This document shows, piece by piece, positions 35,035-45,524 of a stretch of 64,000 nucleotides of DNA. The first letter of the stretch is position 1; each line of letters starts with the position of its first letter. Both the position numbers and the translations under genes were made by a program. The stretch is from Mantis religiosa. Taxonomy: Eukaryota > Arthropoda > Insecta > Mantodea > Mantidae. The notes under the pieces are model-generated. The model had not been told where the DNA came from, did not search any database, and was given only the letters and a program-made list of their open reading frames with translations. Location of the stretch: assembly GCA_030765055.1 (NCBI GenBank), contig CM060953.1:179158709-179222708 (forward strand), in the 5' to 3' direction.

Positions 35035-35495
35035 TTTCAGCTGCCAAGGTGCGGGCGCTGAGGACCCCTAGCACTCGTGGTACCTCTGACGTTACTAGAG
35101 GAACCTCGGGCCGAACATGCCGAGCCCCTCCCGTAAGGGAGTTGTTCGGATTGGGGTGGACTCGAGGGGGCAGTGTGTTCCCGCCACCCACGGGCAATTG
35201 GGTACCTCCGGTCAGGCTACTGGCCGCCCGGAGGGGGTAGAGGGTTGCCTCATAAGTCCCGGGTGCTAGCCTGCAGAGCTAGTAGCTGGTGAGCTAGACA
35301 CCGGCGGCCCTACCAAGGTTTTTTGGTAGCTGGTTCATTAAGTAAGTGGCGTATCCACTTCCGTCCCGTCTGCCGTGTGCAGGTGGGGGTGGGCACTTTA
35401 TAAAATAGGTACTGTCCTACGGTAAATATACGCGAGAGACCCGGGTTCTGGTCCTACGAGTCCAGGACTAATGGGAGTAGATTCTCGCACTTAAT
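35035..35495 (+). repeat. Repeat X, longest copy
   Basis: The part 35035-35245 matches the minus strand of 55890-56095 (ctcgtggtacctctgacgtt, gaacctcgggccgaaca, ggactcgagggggcagtg). The part 35355-35495 matches 1-147. It is GC-rich, without a protein motif. An LTR-like unit follows at 35571, as it does at 488 after the first copy. Confidence 0.6.
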
Positions 35496-35570
35496 GCCTC
35501 CTACCGTGATTCTGAAACAGTCCACCAGGTCGGTTCCTACTGAAGGAGGAAATGTTCACCAGGAGCATAC

Positions 35571-35920
35571 TGTCACGAACCCATTGTTACGACGAGCAGG
35601 GCCGGAAAGCACAAAGAGACAGACAGGGAAGCGTGGAGATAAAAGCTTGCCGAAACAGATAGCTGACGGAAAGTTTCGTTTTCTTTTGTTACAGAACACA
35701 CGATTAATTTCTAGAATAATGAATAGAGGTATAAAAAGAAAGCCGCGCATCGCCCGTTGGGTCAGTCGTAATCAGAACTGATAATTGTGCACGTGCAGCT
35801 GTTGGTTTATGCTACGTCAGCTTGCTGCAAAGGGGTGTACAAACTGTATTTTATGGAAATAAAGAACATTTGGAATATCTCCAACTTGGACTTTTAATTC
35901 TACGAACCCACAAAGTCACA
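35571..35920 (+). mobile_element. LTR-like unit, second copy
   Basis: The unit starts TGTCACGAACCC and ends GTCACA. It has a TATA-like ggtataaaaag at about 35732 and an AATAAA signal at 35858-35863. It matches 488-1219 best in its last 110 bp. It is preceded by purine-rich aaggaggaaatg. No target duplication or polyprotein was found. Confidence 0.45.
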
Positions 35921-36165
35921 ATATCATCCTGATGTACCGCCGAGACACCACTCGCACTTCTACACTGAAAGAGGCCACCAGATGAGAAATGATGTGAAAG
36001 GACCCACGGAAGGACAGGAAGTTCTGGGAATGCCACTAAACTACCCAGAATTCGCTTGACGACCCAGGAAAACCTCCAAAATACATGGGTCAGGTAGGCT
36101 GGCGATGGGAAACGAACTCGAGACTCCCGAATGTTGGCCACAGACGATCCAAACTTTACCAGGAA
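35921..36165 (-). repeat. SINE D, minus strand
   Basis: The minus strand begins with a tRNA-like head (gtaaagtttggatcgtctg, B-box-like GAGTTCGTTTCCC) and continues with the body shared with 18590-18760. It abuts the end of the LTR-like unit. Confidence 0.6.
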
Positions 36166-36954
36166 CATTTTACGAAAATGTTGATCTTCTCAAAAATGGA
36201 TCTAATGATATTAATTAAAATAATATATGCTTAAGCTATCTTCACGACATATGAAATGTATATCTTCAATTTTCTGTAGATATCCTCATACTGGATGCCT
36301 CTACATGGTAAAACTTAAGAAATAGGCAACATTTTACTCCACTACAAACATAACTTGTGCGAAAAAATTTCTTTATGAAGTGAACCATTCCCACGTTGAC
36401 TGTCTGAATTTTCCACAGCATCTGTATGCTTCTCTCCAATGAGAAATTGTTATTCTTTTTTAATTCTTGGCCATGCAAAGGCAGCGCAAATTCAAGGGCT
36501 TTGGAGTCACACCAGCTCTTTAAAGATTTGTCTTTCCTTAAGGACTACTCTATCTCCACATCTCCATTGCATCTACAAGAAAATTAACAATCAAATATTT
36601 CTACAAACAATTACCTTGCTTAACTTGAAATAGAGAAATAAGCGTTTGTTAGAATGTATTTTACAACAGTAGAGGTCATGTGACTGCAACACATCAGATT
36701 TGTCCCCTTTCTATATAATGTTTTAACTACGTGGATATATGGTGACAGATCTGTTAGGAGATTGCTTGGCTCGACTAGTGGTGGATAGTTAACCTTCTAG
36801 ATCTCTTCCCAATAAGATAACATCTTGCTTTTACACGTGTCAGCACAGACTTTAATTTGTTAGCTGTTTGCTTGGACTATTTCACTTTATTTTTTATTTA
36901 CTATCCTTTGATATCTGTATTGTCTACATACGTCCATATAAAATGTCTTAATAT
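36166..36954. other. No gene recognised
   Basis: AT-rich DNA, nothing recognised. Confidence 0.45.
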
Positions 36955-37690
36955 GGCCCGAAAAGATTCAATAAGACAGCGACTTACTTTTGATGTGGGA
37001 CGCTGCATGTGAAAAAGGCTTGAATATCGTTAAAAGTGATATTTCCAAACAAACTACACGTGAACTGCGTAGCATATGACTTTCACAGGGTGTCAGGAGA
37101 TACGAGGTTTGTTTCCGGATGTTGACAAAGTCATTTCCAGTATTAAGAGTATCTTAGAGAAAGCCCCATCAAGAATCCTGGCATTTAAATCCATTGCACC
37201 AGATGTGTCTCTGCTCCCCCTAACCTAGCATAACGAGATGGGGGAAACGGATTTTAGCAGAACTTTACTACGCTTCAAATTTCCAGAGTATAACTGAGAT
37301 GGTGTACGCTCTGGAGGGTAAAGCAACCTCAATTGTACCAGCCAAGAAATTTCTCAACTCTTCGGAAGTGAAACATAGCTTAACTTTCATTGCGGCTGAG
37401 TTTGGGTTCCTGCCACAAGTGATCTGCCAGCTTCAAGAAAGAGATCAGCCTTTAATGAAGGACAGTGTACCAGGGAAACAGGTTCATTAGCTAGCGAAAA
37501 ATGTAAAACAGCGTTATCGAAAAATGGTGATCTGGATAAACTTAGAAACATTTAAAAAATTCTGCAAGGTGACAATTCTGCTACAGTTGAAATGGATCCT
37601 GGAAGGATGCTATGTTTTAGATTTGCTTCCATGACCTCTGTCGATGTTGAGAGGTCATTTGCTCATATGAAAAATGTGTTCAGGTAAGTG
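36955..37690 (+). pseudogene. hAT-family transposase remnant
   Basis: Plus-strand pieces in several frames read MARKDSIRQRL, LFPDVDKVISSIKSILEKAPSR, LAFKSIAPDVSLLPL, VKHSLTFIAAEFGFLPQ and, at 37610-37685, FRFASMTSVDVERSFAHMKN. The last is the conserved hAT C-terminal block (TSVDVERSFS). The order agrees with the C-terminal half of a hAT transposase. Stops and shifts occur throughout. The coding similarity ends at FR followed by GTAAGT. The piece is unrelated to the other hAT scrap at 12041. Confidence 0.7.
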
Positions 37691-38909
37691 GGGGGAAGAT
37701 AGAAGTTGGGGGAAGACGGAAGTTTCGTAATATTTTCTTCATCTGAGACTAGATAGCAGCACTTACCACAGCTTAGCACAGGGGATCCAGTTGAAAGTGT
37801 AGTGTTGAGTTCTTCCGTTTTATATCTTGCTTCATCCAGTGATAAACAATAAACTACTATCTGTAAACCTGGTAAGTACAAGCTATGTAATATTTCGTTC
37901 TACATACGTAAGGTCTAACACTTGATGTACTGCATGGGGCTTCACCTAACCATGATATTTTGCCATTTGCGTCTTTGTGAGTACATGGTAGCTCTGACCA
38001 ATACGGCTGGTAACGTACCCCAAAAATAAGGCTCACTAGCATCTTACCCAAGGTATTGGGGGGAATTGAAAGTTCTTAAAGAATACTGATAAATTACCAT
38101 TGAAAACATTTTGGCAGCAAGCTTTGAATACTTGGATTCATTCAAACCCTGGCCGGAGAGTTACAAGACTGGAGTTTGGTTTTCTCCTTTCTTCATTGTA
38201 TCATGTGTCCAACATGCGTGAAATTTACATTTTATAAAGTGTCTTATGTGTTGTAATACAAATTCTCAATTTACTTTATTTTTTAATCTCAAACTTCGTG
38301 TTGTTGCATCTTCCTCCATGTTCCATCTTCTCCCCTCTTAGCTCCCATCTTCCCCTAATGATGGGGTAAGATGTCAGTTTTGTTGCAGTTAGTTTAATTG
38401 TACCTTTTTATCTCCTCACATTTAAGGACGCTGATTACTGTTTCTACCAGTAACAATTAAATATACAGGCAATATCTTGAGATACTTTATATATTTCTCC
38501 ATTCCCATTTCCTGAAAAAGAAATAATCGTTAAGTATGTCATCTTCCCCCGATTTACCTTATATGGCAGGAGACTCAACATGACCCTAGAGAGCTTAAAA
38601 AGAATTTGGTTGTCAAGAGCAACGAATAAAGACATTGCAATACACAGGCTTCTTTTAAAAGATTCATTTTTTAAGATAAACTTATTTAATGTCGCCTAAC
38701 AACAACTATAGCGACAACTATAAGATGGTAAAACATATTTTGTATACAGTTGGTCACTACAATTAACATTTTAGCAACTATTAGGTTACGGTACAGTACA
38801 AACGTATACGTTCACATAAACTATACATTGATAAAAAACTGAAGAATCGATATTATACAGCACTATGTTCATACTTGTTATGTATTTAGTTATTCTCACT
38901 TCACAGAAT
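37691..38909. other. No gene recognised
   Basis: AT-rich, with pyrimidine-rich patches near 38330. Nothing recognised. Confidence 0.45.
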
Positions 38910-38921
38910 ACACCGAAACCA

Positions 38922-39165
38922 ATGTGTGGTGTTTAACGCCCGCTTTTACTACATACGGCACCGCAGGCGGTGACACTGATGATACATGATATGAAGATGG
39001 AGCACCAGTGGAATGAGATGGCGGGGGAAACCGGAGGTCCCAGATAAAAACCCGCCCCAGCGCCGTGTTGTCCACCACAAATCTCACTTTGCGGTCGCCT
39101 GGGATAGAACCCGGGCCACCTTGGTGAGAGCCAAGCGGTCTAACCACTGAGCCACGGCGCGGCCT
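38922..39165 (-). mobile_element. SINE C, full short form with target duplication
   Basis: The minus strand runs head to tail: ggccgcgccgtggctcagtg, B box GGTTCTATCCC (one change), body aaagtgagatttgtggtgga and gtttcccccgccatctcatt, ending gcgggcgttaaacacc. An exact 12-bp duplication, acaccgaaacca, lies at 38910-38921 and 39166-39177. The clean duplication suggests a young insertion. Confidence 0.9.
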
Positions 39166-39177
39166 ACACCGAAACCA

Positions 39178-40057
39178 GGTAACACTAAATAGATTTTCAT
39201 ATTGAAGAAATTAATTTACAGTCTTGTAGAAATAAATACAGTGATTGTAGATTCTTCTGTTCATCTAGTAGAGAATTTTTGTGACAATTACAACACTAGC
39301 ATTTTATTTAAAACTTTGAAGTTCTTTAAAATATGACAATCGAATTATTGAATAGTGCAATCTATTAAATAAATGGGTTTTTCTAATTACTTGTTATTCT
39401 CTGTATTAGAATTTATAATGACTATTTACCTGCCTATTTTAATGACTTATAAAACGTAAACTTTCAGTCCCTGCTTATAACTGATTTAATTACACCCTGT
39501 ACAACGAGTACAATAAAGAGCAATCCTGTAATTCACTAATCCCTCACACATTTGGCAAAGAGGATACGAGATTGCGACTAGTGTTGTAATTCTGTGCCAT
39601 TGTCATCTCTTGGGAATGAGTCCCGAGTTCAACTTGTGTTGCCTTCTTCTTCTCGCGAGTTGCTAAAATGCCATCAAGAGATTATCCTCGAAAGGCAAAA
39701 AACTGTTTTCGTTCGAAGTTGAGAAGGATTAGCGCCTTACTCGGGTGTTTTCAAGAGATGCTTTTTAATTAAGGACGCGGTAATTTGAAACACTGCACGA
39801 TCATTTTATAGTGGCACTTCTCCCCCACGTGGCTTTCTTGCCTCTTTGCATTACACTTTAATTAGCGTTCTTTCGGTACACCTCTCCTTGAAGCAAACTT
39901 TAAGGTACCCGTTGACCTTTGCCTTTTCCTTTTATATTCCTCACTCAGGGATAACACATTGCTAATGGCATATTATGTATGTACATCTTCGCTCATTAAT
40001 ATCTCTGCAGTTCTGTAAAAACAAAACGTCAGAATGGGGTAAAGCTCTGCTCATTTC
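39178..40057. other. No gene recognised
   Basis: AT-rich, nothing recognised. Confidence 0.45.
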
Positions 40058-41022
40058 ATGCTTGGATTAAAATTAGTAAATACAATACGCCAGTATAGCA
40101 TACTTGTAATTAAAGAAATATACAACAAAAACACCTGTCAAGTGAAACAATTGTCAAAACCATTTTATAGAAGCAAAGAGCTTTTACAAGGGTGCTGCTT
40201 ATCGCCTTTATTATTTAAAATTTGCATTGATGTAAGCTTAAGAGACTGGACAAAAAGTGTGGAAGAATGGGCTACCAAATAAGGGATAATATATTTATCT
40301 CTAATCTTACTTGCCAACGACCAAGTAATTGACACCCAAGATATCGAAGTTGCCAATTCATGTGTAGGAGATTACAAGAAGTATATGGTAAGTGGGGACT
40401 GAAAACAAATTTGAAGAAAACTGAACATCTGACAGCTGGTACTGAAGATATAGAAAATGAAGGGCAAACATTAAGAAAGTCAAAAGTTTCAAGTATTTCG
40501 GATCGATTACAACAAGAAGGATCATCAAAATTAGAAATAGACAGAAGAATATGTTTAAGAAAAAGAGCTATTGGGATGCTAAATTCAATCTTATGGCCAA
40601 AACGAAAGAATTAATTTATAAAGCATTGGTGGAAAGTGTGATGCTCTATGGAGCAGAAACTTGGACAATCAGCAGAATACAAGAAGATAAATTAAGAGGA
40701 ACGGAAATGGACTTCTGGAGAAGGTCTGCCAAGAAATGAAGAAGGGATAGGATAAGGAATGAAATAATAAGAGTTGTTGAATATGGAAAGAGGTGTTATA
40801 GAAGTCTTAAATGAGAAACGACTACAATGGTATGGACACATATTAAGGCTGGATGATGGCAGATTACCAAAGGAAGTGCGATGGACGCCAGAAGGAAGAA
40901 ATAGGAAGGGAAGACCTAATGATCAGTGGATGGACAAAGTGGAAAAGTGTATGAGACAGAAATGACTACTTGATGCAGATGCATTAAATAAGGAGAAATG
41001 GAGGAAGAGGATTGCTCTGTAA
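40058..41022 (+). pseudogene. RTE-like LINE reverse transcriptase, 3' half
   Basis: The reading begins with YNKNTCQVKQLSKPF and LLQGCCLSPLLFKICIDVSL (the RT finger-palm block). The catalytic box, usually FADDQV, reads LANDQV at about 40310-40330, so the first Asp of the DD pair is lost. Later pieces in shifted frames include GSSKLEIDRRI, IGMLNSILW, LIYKALVESVMLYGAETWT and LQWYGHILRLDDGRLPKEV. The end is GRPNDQWMDKVEKCM, reaching about 41020. The order is complete from mid-RT to the C-terminus, with several stops and shifts. It is a dead 5'-truncated copy. Confidence 0.85.
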
Positions 41023-42050
41023 ATTTTATATTGTGACACAATTTTCTAGTTGGATATTTGTTTGGTAGAGGCAACCTACAGCATTGTAGAAAGACCTTAT
41101 TAAAAATAAAAGAAACACAACTGACGCAATATTAAAATATTATTTTATAACTATGTTGTATAGTTTATTTCAGTAACGTTTTAAACTATCTTATCAACTG
41201 CAATAAAAACTGCATAAAGAACAAAGTGATAAATTACCGCAGCATTTATGTTCACCCATTTAAAGTGTCCACCCTCAATTCATAAAACATTTGCCAGGTG
41301 AATCGATTTGGGGAGAAGGTTCAACTCCATTACAAAACATGTAACCATGTTCCACAATTTTGACATTTAATCCAGTCACTTTACACTTTGGTGCGCGTTC
41401 CTGGCTCTCTGACTGATTTGTTGTGGATTTCCCGGGTCAGTAAGGAATCATACTTCGCTTGTTCTTTTTCAAGAAGATAACTTCCTAAAATATGAATGAT
41501 CCTTTCGTGTGAGTTAACTTGTACAAAGCTAGATTAACAAGTAATATTAAAAACTTACGCAATCCTTTCAAAGTTGTATCTCTTTTTGTTATTTTGCGCT
41601 TTTACCTCGGGGCTATTTGCTGAAAATAAGTATTACTTTTGTTATTGTTCTGCATATAGTAAACTTAAAACGATAGTGAAAAAGCTCGCGAGTTTATAAT
41701 GATATAGTAACCAGGTAAAGGAATTATCTCACCTGGTAAGCATCTTCGTATACATTCACCATGGTTTAAGCTGTTTCATTATTTTGATTGAGGATAATGT
41801 CATATCTCACCTTAGGGGACAATGTATAATTCATAATTTTACAGTAGTGTTATTTATTCATAGCTTTATTGTGAGGTTATGTGTACTGTACTGCATCATG
41901 ACAGGGGTACAGCAACAATGGATGTTCAATGAAGAATGATCATAATTTTTTTACGGTCGTAATTTTTCGCACTATAATTAAATCTTATATTCTGTTAGTT
42001 TAATGTGAAACAAACACGCCATAGTAGTTTCATTGTTGGTACTCCTGGTT
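41023..42050. other. No gene recognised
   Basis: AT-rich, nothing recognised. Confidence 0.45.
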
Positions 42051-42765
42051 TCCGCCTGTGAGAACCAGGCAAGTTCAGATATGTTTAGTATCGCCTACTG
42101 CTGCAATGGAGGTAACATGCACTTAAAGTTGATGTTAGAGGAAGATCCGGAGTTTCTTTCAAACGTAATCACTGCTGATGAAACTTGGCTACATAATTTT
42201 GATCCTGAGAGCAAACAGCAAAGCTCAGTGTGGAAATCTCCTTCATCACCAACCCCCCAAAAAGCAAAAGTAGTTGCTTTTGCTGGGAAAGTTATGGTCA
42301 TCTCATTCTTTGATATTCATGTTGCAGTTGCACATACATCAGTAACTGGACAATACTACAGGGATGTCCTGAAAACATTGTAAGTCCATATCAGGCAAAA
42401 AACAACAAATTTCCATTAAGCAGGCTGGATGCTGCACCACGATAATGCGTGGCTGCATATTGCCAATGTTGTTGCTAAATATCTTGCAAAAATAAACGTG
42501 AAGTGCATCCCTCACCGTCCCTATAGTCCGGATTTAGCCCCATAAGACCTTTTTCTATTCCCTAACTTGAAGAAACGCCTTCGTGGGAGACATTATCTAT
42601 CATGAGAAGCAGTGGTGAAGGCTGCGGAGGCGATTCTGAAGGTTCTCTCAAAAAATGGTTTCCAGCATGTCTTTGAAGACTGGCAGAAACGCTGGCACAA
42701 GTGCATCGCATTCAGGGGAGACGACTTTGAGAAAGACCATCAAAATTATGAGTATGGGTAAAGCT
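42051..42765 (+). pseudogene. mariner transposase, catalytic half
   Basis: The plus strand keeps ITADETWLHNFDPESKQQS (first catalytic Asp) in an open frame up to 42381. HHDNAWLHIANV (second Asp, about 42440) and PYSPDLAP (third region) follow, with a stop where the last Asp-bearing block should read CDF or KDL, then FLFPNLKKRLRG. The C-terminal FEDWQKRWHKC matches the usual mariner end. The N-terminal DNA-binding part is missing. It ends some 100 bp before a Tc1 element. No inverted ends recognised. Confidence 0.8.
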
Positions 42766-42860
42766 ACGTTGTCAAAGAAAAAAAAATGTGATCAATCTTT
42801 ATTAAACAGCTCTCGTAGATATACTTAATTTTCTGTGAACAGCCAGGGATAACATTAATA

Positions 42861-44282
42861 CACTCCTGGAAATGGAAATAAGAACACATTGACGCCGGTG
42901 TGTCAGACCCACCATACTTGCTCCGGACACTGCGAGAGGGCTGTACAAGCAATGATCACACGCACGGCACAGCGGACACACCAGGAACCGCGGTGTTGGC
43001 CGTCGAATGGCGCTAGCTGCGCAGAGTTTGGGCACCGCTGCCGTCAGTGTCAGCCAGTTTGCCGTGGCATACGGAGCTCCATCGCAGTCTTTAACACTGG
43101 TAGCATGCCCTGACAGCGTGGACGTGAACCGTATGTGCAGTTGAGGGACTTTGAGCGAGGGCGTATAGTGGGCATGCGGGAGGCCGGGTGGACGTACCGC
43201 CGAATTGCTCAACACGTGGGGCGTGAGGTCTCCACAGTACATCGATGTTGTCGCCAGTGGTCGGCGGAAGGTGCTCGTGCCCGTCGACCTGGGACCGGAG
43301 CGCAGCGACGCATGGATGCACGCCAAGACCGCCGGATCCTACGCAGTGCCTTAGGGGACCGCACCGCCACTTCCCAGCAAATTAGGGACACTGTTGCTCC
43401 TGGGGTATCGGCGAGCACCATTCGCAACCGTCTCCATGAAGCTGGGCTACGGTCTTGCGCATCGTTAGGCCGTCTTCCGCTCACGCCCCAACATCGTGCA
43501 GCCCGAATCCTGTGGTGTCGCGACAGGCGTGAATGGAGGGACGAATGGAGACGTGTCGTCTTCAGCGATGAGAGTCGCTTCTGCCTTGGTGCCAATGATG
43601 GTCGTATGCGTGTTTGGCGCCATGCAGGTGAGCGGCACAATTAGGACTGCATACGACCGAGGCACACAGGGCCAACACCCGGCACCATGGTGTGGGGAGC
43701 GATCTCCTACACTGGCCGTACACCTCTTGTGATCGTCGAGGGTCACTGAATAGTTCACGGTACATCCAAACCGTCATCGAACCCATCGTTCTACCATTCC
43801 TTGACCGGCAAGGGAACTTGCTGCTCCAACAGGACAATGCACGTCCGCATGTATCCCGTGCCACCCAACGTGCTCTAGAAGGTGTAAGTCAACTACCCTG
43901 GCCAGCAAGATCTCCGGATCTGTCCCCCCATTGAGCATGTTTGGGACTGGATGAAACGTCGTCTCACGCGGTCTACAAGTCCAGCATGAACGCTGGTCTA
44001 ACTGAGGCGCCAGCTGGAAATGGCATGGCAAGCCGTTCCACAGGACTACTTCCAGCATCTCTACGATCGTCTCCATGGGAGAATAGCAGCCTGCATTGCT
44101 GCGAAAGGTGGATATACACGGTACTAGTGCCGACATTGTGCATGCTCTGTTGCCTGTGTCTATGTGCCTATGGTTCTGTCAGTGTGATCATGTAATATAT
44201 CTGACCCCAGGAATGTGTCAATAAAGTTTCCCTTTCCTGGGACAATGAATTCACGGTGTTCTTATTTCAATTTCCAGGAGTG
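42861..44282 (+). mobile_element. Tc1-type element with both ends
   Basis: The 1422-bp element is flanked by TA at 42859-42860 and 44283-44284. The terminal inverted repeats are 27 bp (42861-42887 and 44256-44282), CACTCCTGGAAATKGAAATAAG and onward, with one mismatch. It holds a single transposase gene on the plus strand. The sequence shows little decay besides a few frame breaks, and no other element lies inside it. It is the best-preserved mobile element in the window. Confidence 0.95.
43135..44110 (+). pseudogene. Tc1-type transposase, nearly intact
   Basis: The first open part, 43135-43644, begins LRDFERGRIVGMREAGWTYR, a paired-type helix-turn-helix, with a second DNA-binding helix region (QQIRDTVAPGVSASTIRNRL) and an arginine-rich linker. 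The first catalytic Asp lies in VVFSDESRFCL (about 43555-43590). A stop or frame break follows at 43642; TMVWGAISY continues near 43685. The second Asp is in LLQQDNARPHV near 43835. RSPDLSP and the Glu-bearing block, VWDWMKR (43950-43970), follow, separated by one extra C in a CCCCCC run. About 32 residues lie between the last Asp and Glu, so D,D34E type. It catalyses cut-and-paste at TA when intact; this copy needs at least two frame repairs. Confidence 0.9.
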
Positions 44283-44284
44283 TA

Positions 44285-45299
44285 GATATGTCATTTATCT
44301 ATACTTAAAGAAATTATGCCTCACACTAGACACACCTAGTAACACATTTAAAAGCCTGGTACATATTACATAAAACAAATGCCGTATGAGTATTTCTATT
44401 CCGTTAGTTCCCGCATTCCCATAGAAACACTAACTTTAAATCCACGTCATTCTCTACCGGTAGGTACACGGTTTTCACGGCACTTAAACAGCTAGCAAAA
44501 ACGAGATCCGATATCACAAATATTTCATGCCACACATCTCGAACCTCTCCCGCTATGTCATATATTCCCATTTCATTCCCTCATTATTTTAAGTGCATTG
44601 CTTTGTTAACCATGTTACCGGAATGTAAACCTCGATTCTCCACTCATGTGCGAACAGGATTATATTGCTAATGCATCTACTTATTTACGTTATACCTACC
44701 AGCGATGGAAGCAATGTCATCAACTTATTAAGCTACTCCGTCCATCTCGTACAACACTTTCCAACACATTTATTGGCCAAGTTTAAAAGTATGGATGGAG
44801 CAGTTTTTATTTTTAATATTGGTTTCACTGGATCACCAACACCTCTACCCAAATTCAATTAAACACTTTATTGGTATTTAGGCAGGTTCAGGGAATGTTG
44901 TGACAAAACGTTCCTGCACTCTGAATCTCTTGTGGTTTAAATTAATATATCCTATGTTTAAATTATCTACCTACATGACAAATAAAATAGTCTCCAATTC
45001 CGCTTCATCGTGATTGGCCTTTGTGTAACTGGGAACTCCTACACACTTTGCTGCACAGATACACTTTAGTCTATCCTTTAGAAGAAGTTTTGGTCTCCAA
45101 ATTGGTACTACTGTTAACTATATGCCGGTTGTCCTACATTTTTGCTTTTGAAGAACTTTTTCTGTGAATGCTATTTTCTAGTTTAACGATCGGTTTTCTA
45201 TGTAACTAATGATAGCTAAATTGATTCCAACCCAACCTTCATTGCCTGGAGTACAGATCCTTGCCAATAGGAATCACTCCAATAGGAATCGATTCGCAT
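44285..45299. other. No gene recognised
   Basis: AT-rich, nothing recognised. Confidence 0.45.
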
Positions 45300-45307
45300 A
45301 TAACTTA

Positions 45308-45516
45308 TTTATTTATTTTTAATTTACATCCTCCAACTTGGAGGATAAAATGATGCTCAAATGAGTCCAGGTTCCATGGAGCTTAGAGTTACTCGATATT
45401 CGTCTTGAAGAATAAGGGAAATCCCCGGAAAAAAAACCTTATCCAGGTAACTCACCCTGACCGAGATTCGAACTCGGGACCTCATGCTACCATCCACGCT
45501 ATCGAGGTGGGCAAAC
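45308..45516 (-). mobile_element. SINE A with target duplication
   Basis: A minus-strand SINE A with a (TTTA)-rich tail. It lacks part of the body (cctccaacttggaggat joins directly to aaaatgatgctcaaatgag) and several bases of the head. The duplication ataactta lies at 45300-45307 and 45517-45524. The sequence tcctccaacttggagga forms a small palindrome at the deletion. Confidence 0.8.
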
Positions 45517-45524
45517 ATAACTTA

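Noticed and set aside
34703..35071. Plus-strand frame across the LINE and repeat X
   Set aside because: It spans the junction of two unrelated repeats and mirrors the minus-strand LINE frame.
43209..43640. 143-codon minus-strand frame overlapping the Tc1 transposase
   Set aside because: It is the shadow of the arginine-rich transposase frame on the opposite strand.
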